DNA of 64,000 bases from contig NC_043744.1 of assembly GCF_004337985.1 (NCBI RefSeq), positions 3,372,285 to 3,436,284 on the forward strand, read 5' to 3'. The notes under the pieces were generated by a model. The model was not told the origin of the DNA. It ran no database searches and was given only the letters and a program-made list of their open reading frames with translations. The stretch comes from Pyricularia pennisetigena (Eukaryota > Ascomycota > Sordariomycetes > Magnaporthales > Pyriculariaceae). Of the stretch, positions 21,882 through 32,345 are shown one piece after another (position 1 is the stretch's first letter; every line of letters starts with the position of its first letter). The position numbers and the translations under genes were made by a program.

Positions 21882-23549
21882 TTTCGATAATTAATGGCGA
21901 ATGGTGCGAATAGCATGCGTTGTGAATTACGGTACCAGACCGGATGGGAGTGATTACAACGACGAAGAAAGAAAAAAGGAAGAAAAAAAAAGTTCGTTAT
22001 TAGGTGGGACAAACCGGCTCAACATGTTATTTCTTATGGTTGCCAGCCGGGCAGGAAATACGAACAGCCGGGCAACGACCTCTACAGCGTCAGTCGTTGG
22101 TATCGGGTCTGTTTTACTCTTGTAAAGGGAGCCCAGGGTGACGAGAAGGTGACAGGGAAGTGACAAAGAGCCAGCCGTTTTTGATCGTAATTCTTGGACT
22201 GGGTATCCAAGTCGGGTTTTCACCACTCACTCAGATTTCCTCGCAAAAAAAGTCGCCACCAAGGTCTCAAATGTTTCACTTTTTGTCATGAATACCTAGC
22301 CCAGATAACTTGGTGACTTTTTTATCGTGGATTTTGGTCGGCCTTGGTAGTATATTTATGTCCGAGTTCACGATTGTTCCCTTACGGTATTCAAATGCCA
22401 AGGACGACGTGTTCTCTCTCTTTGGTGGGAGCATGATTGTTTCTTTTGTTTATATCTAAATCCGGATTCCATCCATCCCCCCAACAGTACTTTGAACTTT
22501 GATACCTGCATCAACAATACCATTTACGGTTCTAATCTCGTCAATCATATTATTTTTGTTGACATGTACAAAGCAACCGCGCTTCGATTTAGCACATGCT
22601 GTATGAAGGTTTTCTGCGAAACGGCTATTGTTTTGTCAATTTTGGGGGGTTCAGCGTTGGTTGAGGTTATTCACGTACATTGTTGCTTTCGGCCGAGATG
22701 GACTTTCTCCAGATGGCACAAAGGGCCCAAGGATATTTCACCCACCCAGGCAAGCTTGTTGTATATCTATAATAAGCTATATGTTTCAGTTAGTGGGACA
22801 GCCGCTCGATTCTTTCCACATATACAATGCGCATCATATGGTCAAATCGTAGTTTGAATTAGTTCACTCTGATAAGTCAGGATACCCATGCAACTGCGAA
22901 AAAAAAACTCTGTAATTGAATTACTGCCAAGTTCTCGCTACAAACGTGACTAAGCATGCGACAGAAACCAGCCACTTCTTCTAGACTAGTATATAACTAC
23001 AGCGCGTTATTTGCATTCTTCTTGCCAGCGCTATTACCTGGTAATGGTGAAATTTCCACGGCTTCTGGCGATCGACTTGGGTGCCAAGCTTGATGGGAGT
23101 TGATCGCACCCATTTCTTACCTTCTCAAGTACTTGGATGGGACGTCTGGAACTAACTCACATAGTCATTGCTTTGCATGTTCTCAAACGATGATTCAGAT
23201 CAACCAAATAGTATTGAAAGAGAGTCGTGAATCGAATGTAGCAGAATGAAGTAAACAGGAGACCGGGACGACCAGAGCCTGACATCCAAACCTTTACATA
23301 AGTGAGAAAAAGAAATACACAAAGCCCGAATATCCCCCACCAGTCCAATGCTCCAGCATATGCTACCTGCAGCCTGGCAAAAAAAATAAAAAGACAAAAA
23401 ACAAAAGACAATGGAGCAAAGATGCCAGATCGTAAAGATATGGGAAACTAGCCCGATGTTTGAATGTGGCGGTACTTGCCGCCTAGTTTGATTCTCCCCT
23501 CCCCCCTTTAAAAAAAAAAACAGACAAATGAAAGTTTCTCTGGCACCGC
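21882..23549. other. Intergenic region
   Basis: No gene recognised. The plus-strand frame at 22492-22857 (121 codons) and the minus-strand frame at 23157-23411 are AT-rich without family resemblance. Much of the region is probably promoter of the minus-strand gene ending at 19380 and 3' flank of the secreted protein. Confidence 0.45.
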
Positions 23550-24176
23550 TTAATCGTGCAGATAGACGACTCGCCTGTGAAGAGAAGCGCGGGTGGTAGA
23601 GTTGGTAGAGTTGTTCCTGTTGCCACCGCCAACGGAAGTCCTGTTGCCACCGGCACTGGGGCCGGAGCCCGGCTTTTCCGGCTTTGTCTCTTCCTCGCCG
23701 CCCTTCTTGCCGCCTTCCTTCTTGCCGCCTTTGAAGAGGTTCTTGAGGGCGTCCATGCTGCCCTTGATCTTGGAAATCATCTGTGAGAGCTTGCTCTCAG
23801 AGGCATCCCCGTTGCCGGAATTGTCGCCGCCCTTGAGGCCCTTGATCAAGTCGATGCCCGCCTTGACGCCGCTGATCACGTCGTCGACGCCGAGAGGCTC
23901 GGGAGTGCGCTTGTGCATGCGGACCTTGAGAGTAGAGTTGCTCGGGGGGGAGTCCGAACCCGGATTGGGAGCGGAATCCTTCTTCCCGCCACCGACCTTC
24001 TCCTTGAGCTTCTCAATACCCTTCTTGATTCCATTGAAGATATCGTCCAAGCTCAGGGGCTCGGGAGATCGGGTTGAGATAGTGGCAACCTGGTTTCCAT
24101 GGCTGACAGGAGTGGCCAAGGCAGTGCTTGCGGCCATGAGGCCAAGAGCAGCAGTGAAGAAAGTCTTGGGAAGCAT
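23550..24176 (-). CDS. Secreted precursor with repeated amphipathic segments and dibasic sites
   Basis: A single exon of 208 aa from ATG at 24176; an upstream in-frame ATG at 24263 precedes an AT-rich leader and would bury the signal peptide, so it was not chosen. Residues 1-21 form a clear signal peptide. Two related units follow: RSPEPLSLDDIFNGIKKG (36-53, continuing to about 64) and RTPEPLGVDDVISGVKAG (90-107, continuing to about 117). A third helix without the PEPL lead (LSQMISKIKGSMDALKNLF, 130-148) ends in GGKK like the first. Lys-Arg lies directly before the second unit (89-90) and Arg-Arg just before the last six residues (201-202), as expected for Kex2-type processing. The tail is Gly/Asn-rich with N-glycosylation sequons. 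The family is unknown; candidates include a processed peptide precursor, a wall-associated protein or a secreted effector. Confidence 0.8.
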   Translation of the reverse strand: MLPKTFFTAALGLMAASTALATPVSHGNQVATISTRSPEPLSLDDIFNGIKKGIEKLKEKVGGGKKDSAPNPGSDSPPSNSTLKVRMHKRTPEPLGVDDVISGVKAGIDLIKGLKGGDNSGNGDASESKLSQMISKIKGSMDALKNLFKGGKKEGGKKGGEEETKPEKPGSGPSAGGNRTSVGGGNRNNSTNSTTRASLHRRVVYLHD

Positions 24177-26026
24177 TGTGGCTGGGAAGTGTAGTTGTGG
24201 GGTTTTTTTTTTTGGTTTGTTGCACAAATAAAATCGAAAAAAAAGAAGAAGAAAAGAAAGCAAAGGAAGAGCCTGGCTCGAATTCAGATTCTACCGGAGA
24301 AAGAAAGGAAGAGACGGTTGAGGAGATTGGAAGGAAAAGAAAAACAAAGAAGGAAGAGGCGTATCCAGAGAATGTGAGGATGAGGATGAAGGAGAGAAAA
24401 CCGCAACATCTCGGTGCATCTTCACGCTCATATATAGATATTCCATCATCTCCAAAATGTTTCGTGGGGGGCGCTTAGAAAATAGATTTGTTTGTTTCCC
24501 AAGGAAACATTTTTACATTGCATTGACAAGACTTCGGACGACAAACGGGCAGTTGGAGGCTCAGAGTGGCTCGAGATGTGGTTCGGTTAACTGCCAAGTC
24601 ACTATTCTCAGACAACTTCCCGGTCTGTTCGGCAGCCCTTCCCCGCTGGCAGCTAGTTGACGTGCCTCAAGATTGCCCCGAACCGGAACGACTGGGGCAT
24701 GGTACTGCGGCAGTCGTCGGCCAGGGGCATTGAGGGAACTCAGGGGTTCCACATCATCTCATGGGACGAAAGATAGGGGACCCCCTGATTCGGGCTAGGC
24801 CGCATTGATTTACTCCACCCCGCGGCTGTTATTATTAGAGGCCTCTTGCCAGGTTACAGGGGAAGGACGCAAGCTCACCGATGTATGCCAGTCTCCGCTT
24901 CCCCTCACGTCGGTCAATCAGGTTTGTTAATGCTGAGCCTTGTTGCCCTAAAAACCCGGAAAAAAAAAGAGTATCCATGTCGAGCTGGATATGGGGAAGC
25001 GTTGCTCTCGGTGGTGCTATGACCTCAGGAGTAACACATTTAGTGGCGATAAACAATTTATTTCTCAGGGGATTACCCAGCTGTTAGGCGCGTTTTGCGC
25101 GCTCTTTTAATTTGTTTGGCACAGGCTGTCGTTTGGTCCAGTTGCCTACTTCTACAGGTCTTCCTTGTGTCTGTCTTCAGGCCCCCAATTGATTGTCGTA
25201 ATCAGTACTTGTGGTTGTTTGACATTCACGAGAGGTATCCAACGTGACCAACTTACTATCTGCGGGTCCAACTCATAAAAAAGATGTAATTGCCGAACCA
25301 GCATGCCGCGATGGTCATTACCAATGACCATATAGTATGGTTGATGATTTTGACGTGGATCAAGGGCACCCCTCCAATCTGGCGACTGAAGTTGTGGCGT
25401 GTTTTTTTAGACTCCCCTGTGCTCCCCTAATCACAGCTCTAACTGAACCAGAAAGGGCAAGCCAAGGGTTTATCAGGGCGAACCACGAAACTCTCAAACT
25501 TGGGTCAATTGCCCGCATAGCATCCCTTAGAATGGACACTATCTTTGATCACTAAAATTATTTACCTAGGTGAACAACTTTGGCGATTTCACCTTTTTTT
25601 GTCGCATAACTTGAAGGCTGTAATAAGCCTGCAGCGATGAGTAAAAATGGTGCTGGCGAACATTGTAATCTTCCTTTTTGGTCGATATTTTTGGTTGCAG
25701 TCTTTACCCCATCCGATGCCCGAGCAAGTCGCCTTTGACGCAACATCACCATGTACTCGAAAGGAAGCATTGAACAAAGCCTAAAGCCATGCGGCCGTTT
25801 GCGAGCTACTTCCTTGTGACCAACATGCAAGGCGATGTATACAAAGTCATGTTTGAACGCGACCAGAGGGTATGAGAAAATCTTCATCTTCTCCAAAATC
25901 CGCAGTAAACCAAAAGAGAAGGAGTTATCATACAGATTGATCGCGCGCATAATTTGCCCCAAAAGCCAGCCATATCGAGCAGCCACTTTGCACAGATCCG
26001 CCAAGACCCCACCCCCGCCAAGAGAG
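24177..26026. other. Intergenic region
   Basis: Divergent interval between the secreted precursor (-) and the RlpA-like gene (+). Apart from the TATA-like element no feature is supported. The minus-strand frame at 25558-26148 overlaps the RlpA-like coding start in antisense and lacks a domain. Confidence 0.45.
24430..24436 (-). promoter_or_regulatory. Possible TATA element for the secreted precursor
   Basis: A TATATA-type element lies about 255 bases upstream of the ATG at 24176, and the interval between them is purine-rich on the plus strand. The distance implies a long 5' UTR, so the assignment is tentative. Confidence 0.3.
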
Positions 26027-26440
26027 ATGCACCTGTCGGTCATGACCCTCGCGGCTCTCGCCACGACCGCCCTTGGCAGCGCCCTCCCGCCGCGCCAGGC
26101 ACGCCCCTTGTCCAGCCGATCCTCCACACTCCACACGGGGGACATCACCTACTTCCACCCGGCCGTCGGAGCGTGCGGCAAGACCAACGGCGACGACGAC
26201 CTGATCGGCTCCCTCCCGCAGTCCTTCTTCGACCGGTACACGCCCGGAGGTAACCCAAACCTCAACAGCCTCTGTGGCACCACGGTGCGCGTGCGCCGCG
26301 GCGACAGACACGTTGATGTCCAGGTTGTCGACCGCTGCGTCGGCTGCGCCGATGGCGACATCGACATTAGCATCGGCGCGTTCAGGCGCATTGCTGATGT
26401 TGACGAGGGTCGCGTTGCGGGCTCATGGGAGCAGATTTGA
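26027..26440 (+). CDS. Secreted RlpA/expansin-like double-psi beta-barrel protein
   Basis: A single exon of 137 aa. The ATG at 26027 was chosen because it begins a signal peptide (MHLSVMTLAALATTALGSA). The mature part has the short fungal RlpA-like barrel: GDITYFHPAVGACG near the start, NSLCGTTVRVRRG in the middle, then VVDRCVGCADGDIDIS, with the conserved Asp of the VxDxC motif, and a terminal VAGSWEQI strand. Four cysteines are positioned for disulfides. Barrels of this size occur alone in fungi as secreted expansin-like or allergen-like proteins; cell-wall or polysaccharide binding is known for relatives. Catalysis is not established for this type. Confidence 0.85.
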   Translation: MHLSVMTLAALATTALGSALPPRQARPLSSRSSTLHTGDITYFHPAVGACGKTNGDDDLIGSLPQSFFDRYTPGGNPNLNSLCGTTVRVRRGDRHVDVQVVDRCVGCADGDIDISIGAFRRIADVDEGRVAGSWEQI

Positions 26441-27542
26441 GTTGGTTGATGCTTTGGTTGAAAAACCTATCGCATACCAGTTGCATTGAAGGGTAGGTGG
26501 CGATTGTTGATTGGTCTCGGCCGAGTGGGGGCATGGAAGGTTGTACTTGTACTACGTAGTTGTCCCTACCTTTTAAGACATGCATGCAATCGACCCTTCT
26601 CAAACACTATGGCTTATGTGGCTTGGCAACCAAAGAAGACAAGAAAGATCTTGCTGCCTTTTTGGGAAATCTGATCGGTGGCGTTGCGCCAATGATCTCT
26701 GGGCATGCAGATTTACAGATTGAGATCAGCTGAATGTGCCACGCGCAAAGTAGAGGCAAACAAAGTTGGGGTGCTTAAACACCGGTTCCCTGCTAAGCTA
26801 ATAAAATCTAAGGTGCCTTATATACTGTACAACAACAGTGGACAACTGATACTGATCAACAAAACACCAAAAATTCCCACCCTCCTCTCCCCTTCATTTT
26901 GGTCATCTATCTTTCGCAACAGCATGTTCGCCATCGTCCACGATCAAAACGATCGAGCATGTCAGAAAAAAAAAAAAAAAAACTTGAATGACCCCCGCGG
27001 AGATGTGGGCTGAGGGTTCGAGATGGAAGAAACAGATCAAAGTTCTTTCGGCCCATCTTTTTGTTTCCTACAGTGCTTTGTTGTTGTCTCTTGTTTTTCT
27101 TTCTCTCTTTTTTCTTGTTCCACTCCAACCGAACAAACCCGCGTTTTCGCATTCGACCGCCAACTGTTGACCTGATTCGACGGCTGGCGGTCTGATGTCT
27201 TCATTTCGTCGTCGTTTTGTCCGTGTGTTGGAATTGAGATCCGACTGTCCCCGCGCACAATCTAATTGTTGCGACGAAGGGCGAATGCCAACAAGCTTCC
27301 CCCGCCAAGCCCCCTCCAAGCGGCCTTTTAAGTTTTCCATTTTAAATCCCACTGCTTTCCTCTTTGCTTTGACATGTTAGCTGAATCCCACGACACGCTG
27401 TTTTTTTTTCCTTCTTAAAATCCAGCTAAAAGCGTCTGTCGTCTTTTTGCCCTTTTTTTTCTCCTCGTTTTCTTTGGTCTTATCTGTTGGGAACCCCTCT
27501 GACCACGACCCCGGACGTTCCAGCCCACAACAACAAGTTCAA
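26441..27542. other. Intergenic region
   Basis: Contains the palindromic word GTACTACGTAG near 26548, an A17 tract at 26966-26982, and a CT-rich stretch (27370-27480) that is probably the core promoter or 5' UTR of the GH5 gene. No gene is recognised. Confidence 0.5.
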
Positions 27543-29191
27543 ATGCGAGGTCTGGGGACGCTCAGCGCGCTGGCAGCGCCGGCCGCGGCGCTGCTCGCCG
27601 GCGGGCCCTTCACCACGTCCGGGCGGTGGATCCTGGCTGCCGACAACAAGACCAACGTCAACCTGGCGGGAATCAACTGGCCCGGGGCCGGCGAGGCTAT
27701 GATCCCCGAGGGCCTGCAGTACCAGTCGGCCGGGGCCATCGCGGCCCGCATTCAAAGGCTCGGCATGAACGTGGTCCGTCTGACTTATGCCACCGAGATG
27801 GTCGACCAGATCTTTGCCAACGGCGGCGCCGACGTCCCCGTGCAAACGTCGCTGATCGCCGCCCTGGGCCAGCAGAACGGCACGGCCGTCTGGGAAATGG
27901 TCAAGAGGAATAACCCTCAATTTGATGACAGTATTACGAGATTACAAGTGAGTTTTCGAGGATTCTGGAGTCTTTTTGTTTTTGTCATTTTTTTCATTTT
28001 TAATTAGGCCGACAGCGCTGGTTGGGTTCGCATCGTAGCTTACAAAGTTTTTGTTTCCGTACGAACAACAAGGCGTTTGATACAGTGGCTGCAGAATTGG
28101 CAAAACAGGACATCTACGTGCTAGTAGACAACCACGTATCCAAGGCTCAATGGTGCTGTTCTCCCCTGGACGGCAATTCTTGGTGGGGAGACACGTACTT
28201 TTCGACGGCCAACTGGACGCGTGGGCTCACGTACATGACTGAGCATGTAAGCAAACCCAATCACATTACACCACACCGACACGGTTTACACCAAGCCGAC
28301 GACTGACATGAGCATTTAATTTTTTTTCCCACCCGCCCTCAGACCAGGGACTGGCCCAATCTGATTGGAGTGTCACTGCGGAACGAGCTCCGCCAGCCCC
28401 TGACCAACATCACGCTGTATCAGCAGGCGTACAACTGGGAGACATGGTACGCGCGGACGCGCGAGGGCGCCGCGGCAATCCACAAGGCGAACCCAGACGC
28501 GCTCGTGTTCCTCTCGGGGCTCGACTCGGACACGACGCTGCAGCCGGTGGTGGAGGGCAGCAACCTGACGCCCGGCAGGGCCACGTTCAGGCCTGGCGAC
28601 TACTTTGACGGCGCCGAGAGCAAGCTCGTCCTGGAGCTGCACAGCTACGCCAACATCATCAACGAGCGCCTCGCCGGGAACTGCACGGGGCTCAGGGAGT
28701 CCCTGCTGCAGGGCGGCTGGAGCGCGATGAGCACGGCCGCGCCCGGCCGCGCCAACGTCAAGAGCCGGCTGCCAACCCTCATGACCGAGTTTGGCTGGGG
28801 CCAGAACGACCAGGAGTGGAACAGCACCTACGCCAAGTGCATCCAGGACTTTCTGAGGGATGACGTCCGCGCCGGCTGGATGATCTGGGCCATCTCGGGG
28901 AGCTACTACATCCGCGAGGGCAAGCAGGACCATGACGAGCCTTGGGGTATTCTGAATCATGACTGGTCGGATTGGAGGTCGCCGAAGTACGCCATGGGCG
29001 AGTTGAAGCGTTTGGTCAATTCCACCTTGTCTACGAACATGACAGAGGGCTCTGGGTCCAATCCTGGTGGTGGCGATGACGGCGCGGGCAAGACGTCGCC
29101 AGACAAAAAGAACGCTTCGGCAAGCATTAGAAACTCGGCATATAATTGTGTTTGGGGCTTGGCTGTTTTGGCCATCTTCAATATGCTGTAA
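27543..29191 (+). CDS. Secreted, probably GPI-anchored GH5-family glycoside hydrolase
   Basis: Exons are 27543-27947, 28073-28246 and 28343-29191 (475 aa), all phase 0. The protein opens with a short hydrophobic signal (MRGLGTLSALAAPAAALLAG) and then LAGINWPGAGEAMIPEGL, typical of a fungal GH5 branch whose second exon reads DNHVSKAQWCCSPLDGN. The two expected catalytic glutamates are visible: acid/base in SLRNEL (E208) and nucleophile in MTEFGWG (E342). Many N-glycosylation sequons are present. After a Gly/Asp/Ser/Lys linker the protein ends in a hydrophobic stretch with no basic tail (CVWGLAVLAIFNML), as expected for a GPI signal. Substrate within GH5 (beta-glucan, cellulose or mannan) cannot be told from the sequence. 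Intron 1 is T-rich. Confidence 0.9.
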
Positions 29192-29572
29192 AATAAGCCT
29201 ACGTTTGCCTGACGACGACTTTTGATGACTGAACTCATTTTGGAGGGTACAAACAAATTCGATTCGAAATGTATATATATTCTTTTATGGTTTTCTGGCT
29301 CTTTCTTTTTTTCTTTATGCTCCTGTTTATCCTACAAGAGCCGTTCACATTGCCAAGACCTTACGTTTGATCATGTTTGAGAAACAAGATAGGAAAAAGT
29401 TATAACACCCAGCAAAATTCGTGTGTATGATGACTTAATGCCACGCTCGCTTGTGAAATAAAAACAAAAAAAAAGAGAGACAGGAGGAAGAGAGTAAACG
29501 GGGAAACACATCAAGACATCACAAGAGGATATAATACATCAAAGAATAATCATGAAACAGAGACAAAGAAGA
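29192..29572. other. Convergent intergenic region
   Basis: Lies between the GH5 stop and the 3' end of the minus-strand regulator. AT-rich, likely both 3' UTRs. Nothing else is seen. Confidence 0.5.
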
Positions 29573-32119
29573 TCAGGCACATAAAAAGTCGAGGCCCATC
29601 CTATGTGCAACACCCTGCCAATCCCACACGGCCAACCACTCACCCTCGGCCATTAGACGCCACAGCTCCTCGAGAAGCTCCATGACCCTGTCTGCATTTC
29701 GCAGGCCAGTGTAGCCCTTGATCCTGTTGACGGCGTCGCGAATACGGTCTTGCTGTGCGGGTGCGAAACATGCAGCACCGACGACCATACAAGGGATCAA
29801 AAGCAGCGTCTGCGCCGGGTCGTTGGCTTTTATCGTATCCAAGATCTGCAGAGACTCGTTGATGGCCAAGATGACCCGAGGATCTTGGGTCGGGAGGCGG
29901 ATCGGCGGCGGCGAGTCGCTTCGTAAGTGAGTACAGGACATGATTGGTGAGGAGTTGTTGGGGTGTGATGCTTCAGACGCAGATACGGATGATGAGGATG
30001 GCGTGGCGACGGTGATGGCACCAGCTGGGTGCCCACTGGCGACAGAGTGCCGGCGCGTGCTTTGAGCAACCATAATCTCTGGTTGCATCACGTTGGACCA
30101 TGTGCCGGCTGTGCTCGGTCGTAAGCGAGGGGAGGATGCGCGGGATGTAGATGTTGACTTGGGAGGAGTGTGAATTGGCTCGCCTGCATAGAATGCTGAG
30201 CAGCCTGCCAAGGACGAAGAACCCTGCGTTGCTGTTGAGGTGCCCGAGGTTGAAGTTGAAGACGGCGAAGGCGGGTATATGGTGCGATATAGGTGCACCC
30301 ACATCATTTGCTTGTAGAGCAAAGCCACCCGCTCCCTGCTATCATTGGCTGGCCACGTTGGGTTCCAGTCATATATAGCCTGCACAATCTCTTCGGCCTT
30401 GTATAGGCTTGGGTAATCGACTACAGGGTCTGCATGCATCGTGATGCTGTCCCTGATGCGGTTACGAATGGTGGTGATGCTGCAAAGGTGCTTGAAGAGA
30501 CCGTCGGCAACCCCCAGGAGCCTCGCGGGTTGTATAGGATGCGCGGGCTCCCAGCCTTCAGTGGCGAGACGCGGTTGATGCGGCTTGCCGGGATAACGTA
30601 TCAGTTCGTCGGCGTAGATGTGAAACTGGAAAAACTCGGTGATGAAGGAAAGGAAAGACATGTCGGTAGGGGGTGAGGTGTTGATGAGACTCAGGTAAGC
30701 GCCCAGATGGAATCTGTGCTCACCATCGGCGCGACCCTCGACCATGTTTTCGAGGATTTGACAGAGCATCTGGCCGTAGAAGGCCGATCTAAGGTTTGGA
30801 CAGGATCCCATGTGGCTGTGGTCCACATTTGTGAGGATCTGCATCGCGCGGGCCTGGTGGTATATGGATCGGCTCCGCAGCTCCTCAATGCTTGTCCCTG
30901 GGTACCTCTTGAGAAGGTTCAAGGCATATGGGGTGTCGCAGTCGAGATGCTTACTCGAAAGAGACAATATGGAGTGCATCAATCCTTGATGTCTCGTGGC
31001 GATGGGCACAAGCATCTCCTTGAACGCATTGCGGTGTTCACTCTCCACAGTGAGTACAGTGCTAAGGTGGTCGTTGTAGTGTTTCCAAAAGATGCGATCT
31101 TCGATTGTCTCGAGGCCGTCAAACAGCGGTTGCATGGTAATTGTCGGGAGTGCACGGGTGTGAAGACGAGCTACAAAGCGGGAAAGTTAACGGTTAGTAA
31201 TAGTTATGGCAGCTGACTTTACTGATGTTTATGATCGGGATTTTTTTCTTGCCTTCTTCTGCTCTCTCTTTACCGCTTTTCCATATTTGTTTCTCTGGAT
31301 ACCCCTCACATACGACGGCGTTTTTTTCGCAGTTTAAACCTATCATAATACGTAGTAAGTAGCTGAACGGAGGAAGGTTGGCACGGGCCTGGACGAGAAA
31401 AGAGAAGCCGTTATTCCGGAAAACATATGCTTACATCGTGGCTTTGCCTCGTCACACTTTTTCTTGCGTTTCCGACAGGTGATGCAGCCAGTTTTTGAAC
31501 GACCTTTTGTAACTTTGCTGGTGTTGAGAAGCGCTGGGACAGGATGCTTCCGTGGCCTTCCCCTGGGTCTCTTGACCTTCGGTGAAGTAGAAGTCTGGGC
31601 GTCTAGGTCTGTGATGGTTGGGGCCTCCTTGAAGTCGTCCAGGCAGAAGGTGTCTTCATCCATCGGCTCCGGTTTGAGAGCTGTCAGGACTCCATCAGTG
31701 CCTTGCTCCCAACCTATCTCATTTGTACCCTCCTCGGCGCTGAATTCATCTGAATCTGCAAAGTCTATGTTCCATGAGGTGCACGATGAAGACGAGGCCG
31801 AGTGTTCCATGGCGGGCGCGGCGGCTAATGTTGAACAGCTCCCGATGCTGCTACTGCTGAGCATGCCTGCGTCGGCGAGCATGGCTATGTTGATGCTTGT
31901 GTTGATGGGCGACAGGTGGCTAGGAGGGGTCGAGTGCGCTCCAGTCGACGAAGGCAAGATCGTAACCGCCGACTGGGCGGAGCCCAAAGAAAAGGCACTA
32001 TGGAGCCATCTTTGGGGATGTTCCAGGACCAAGGGTTGATCTTCATCTGAGTCCAAACTGTGACGATTGGACCAGGGAAGGCATCCGCTGCCTACTACTG
32101 AAGGGAGAGAACAATCCAT
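29573..32119 (-). CDS. AT-hook plus Zn2Cys6 transcription regulator
   Basis: Exons are 32119-31435, 31339-31223 and 31170-29573 (799 aa). Joining them rebuilds a complete binuclear zinc cluster, CX2CX6CX6CX2CX6C, with cysteines 212, 215, 222, 229, 232 and 239; intron 1 splits the codon of the fourth. Intron 2 has a perfect TACTAAC branch site. Upstream of the cluster is an AT-hook (PRGRPRK, 185-191) and an acidic, Ser-rich N-terminus that could activate transcription. The large C-terminal half (FDGLETIEDRIFWKHYNDHL onward) resembles the fungal-specific regulatory domain of the Fungal_trans_2 type, with a Ser-rich insert in the middle. It presumably acts in the nucleus; targets are unknown. 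The next gene with evident function is 8 kb away. The start codon is the first in-frame ATG and is not otherwise confirmed. Confidence 0.85.
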
Positions 32120-32318
32120 GGTTTTACAATGTCATTAACGAGGACATCCATGCTCACGAAGAAGTGCTCGAGTACTACGGGGGAGGACAAGCTGCGAAGT
32201 TATAGAATCGCATAGGGTAGAGCGGACCGGGACGCCTTGGTCGCGGGAGGGGAGGGTGTAGGGCAGAGGGGGGGGTGGGTGAGTGGTTAGTGAGCGGCTA
32301 GCCAAGTCGACCTGAGCC

Positions 32319-32345
32319 TTTTTTTTTTTTTTTTTTTTTTTTTTT
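32319..32345 (+). repeat. T27 homopolymer
   Basis: Uninterrupted T run about 200 bases upstream of the AT-hook regulator start; on the coding (minus) strand it is poly-A. Confidence 0.95.

Noticed and set aside
25558..26148. 196-codon minus-strand frame
   Set aside because: Overlaps the RlpA-like coding start in antisense and has no domain or codon support.
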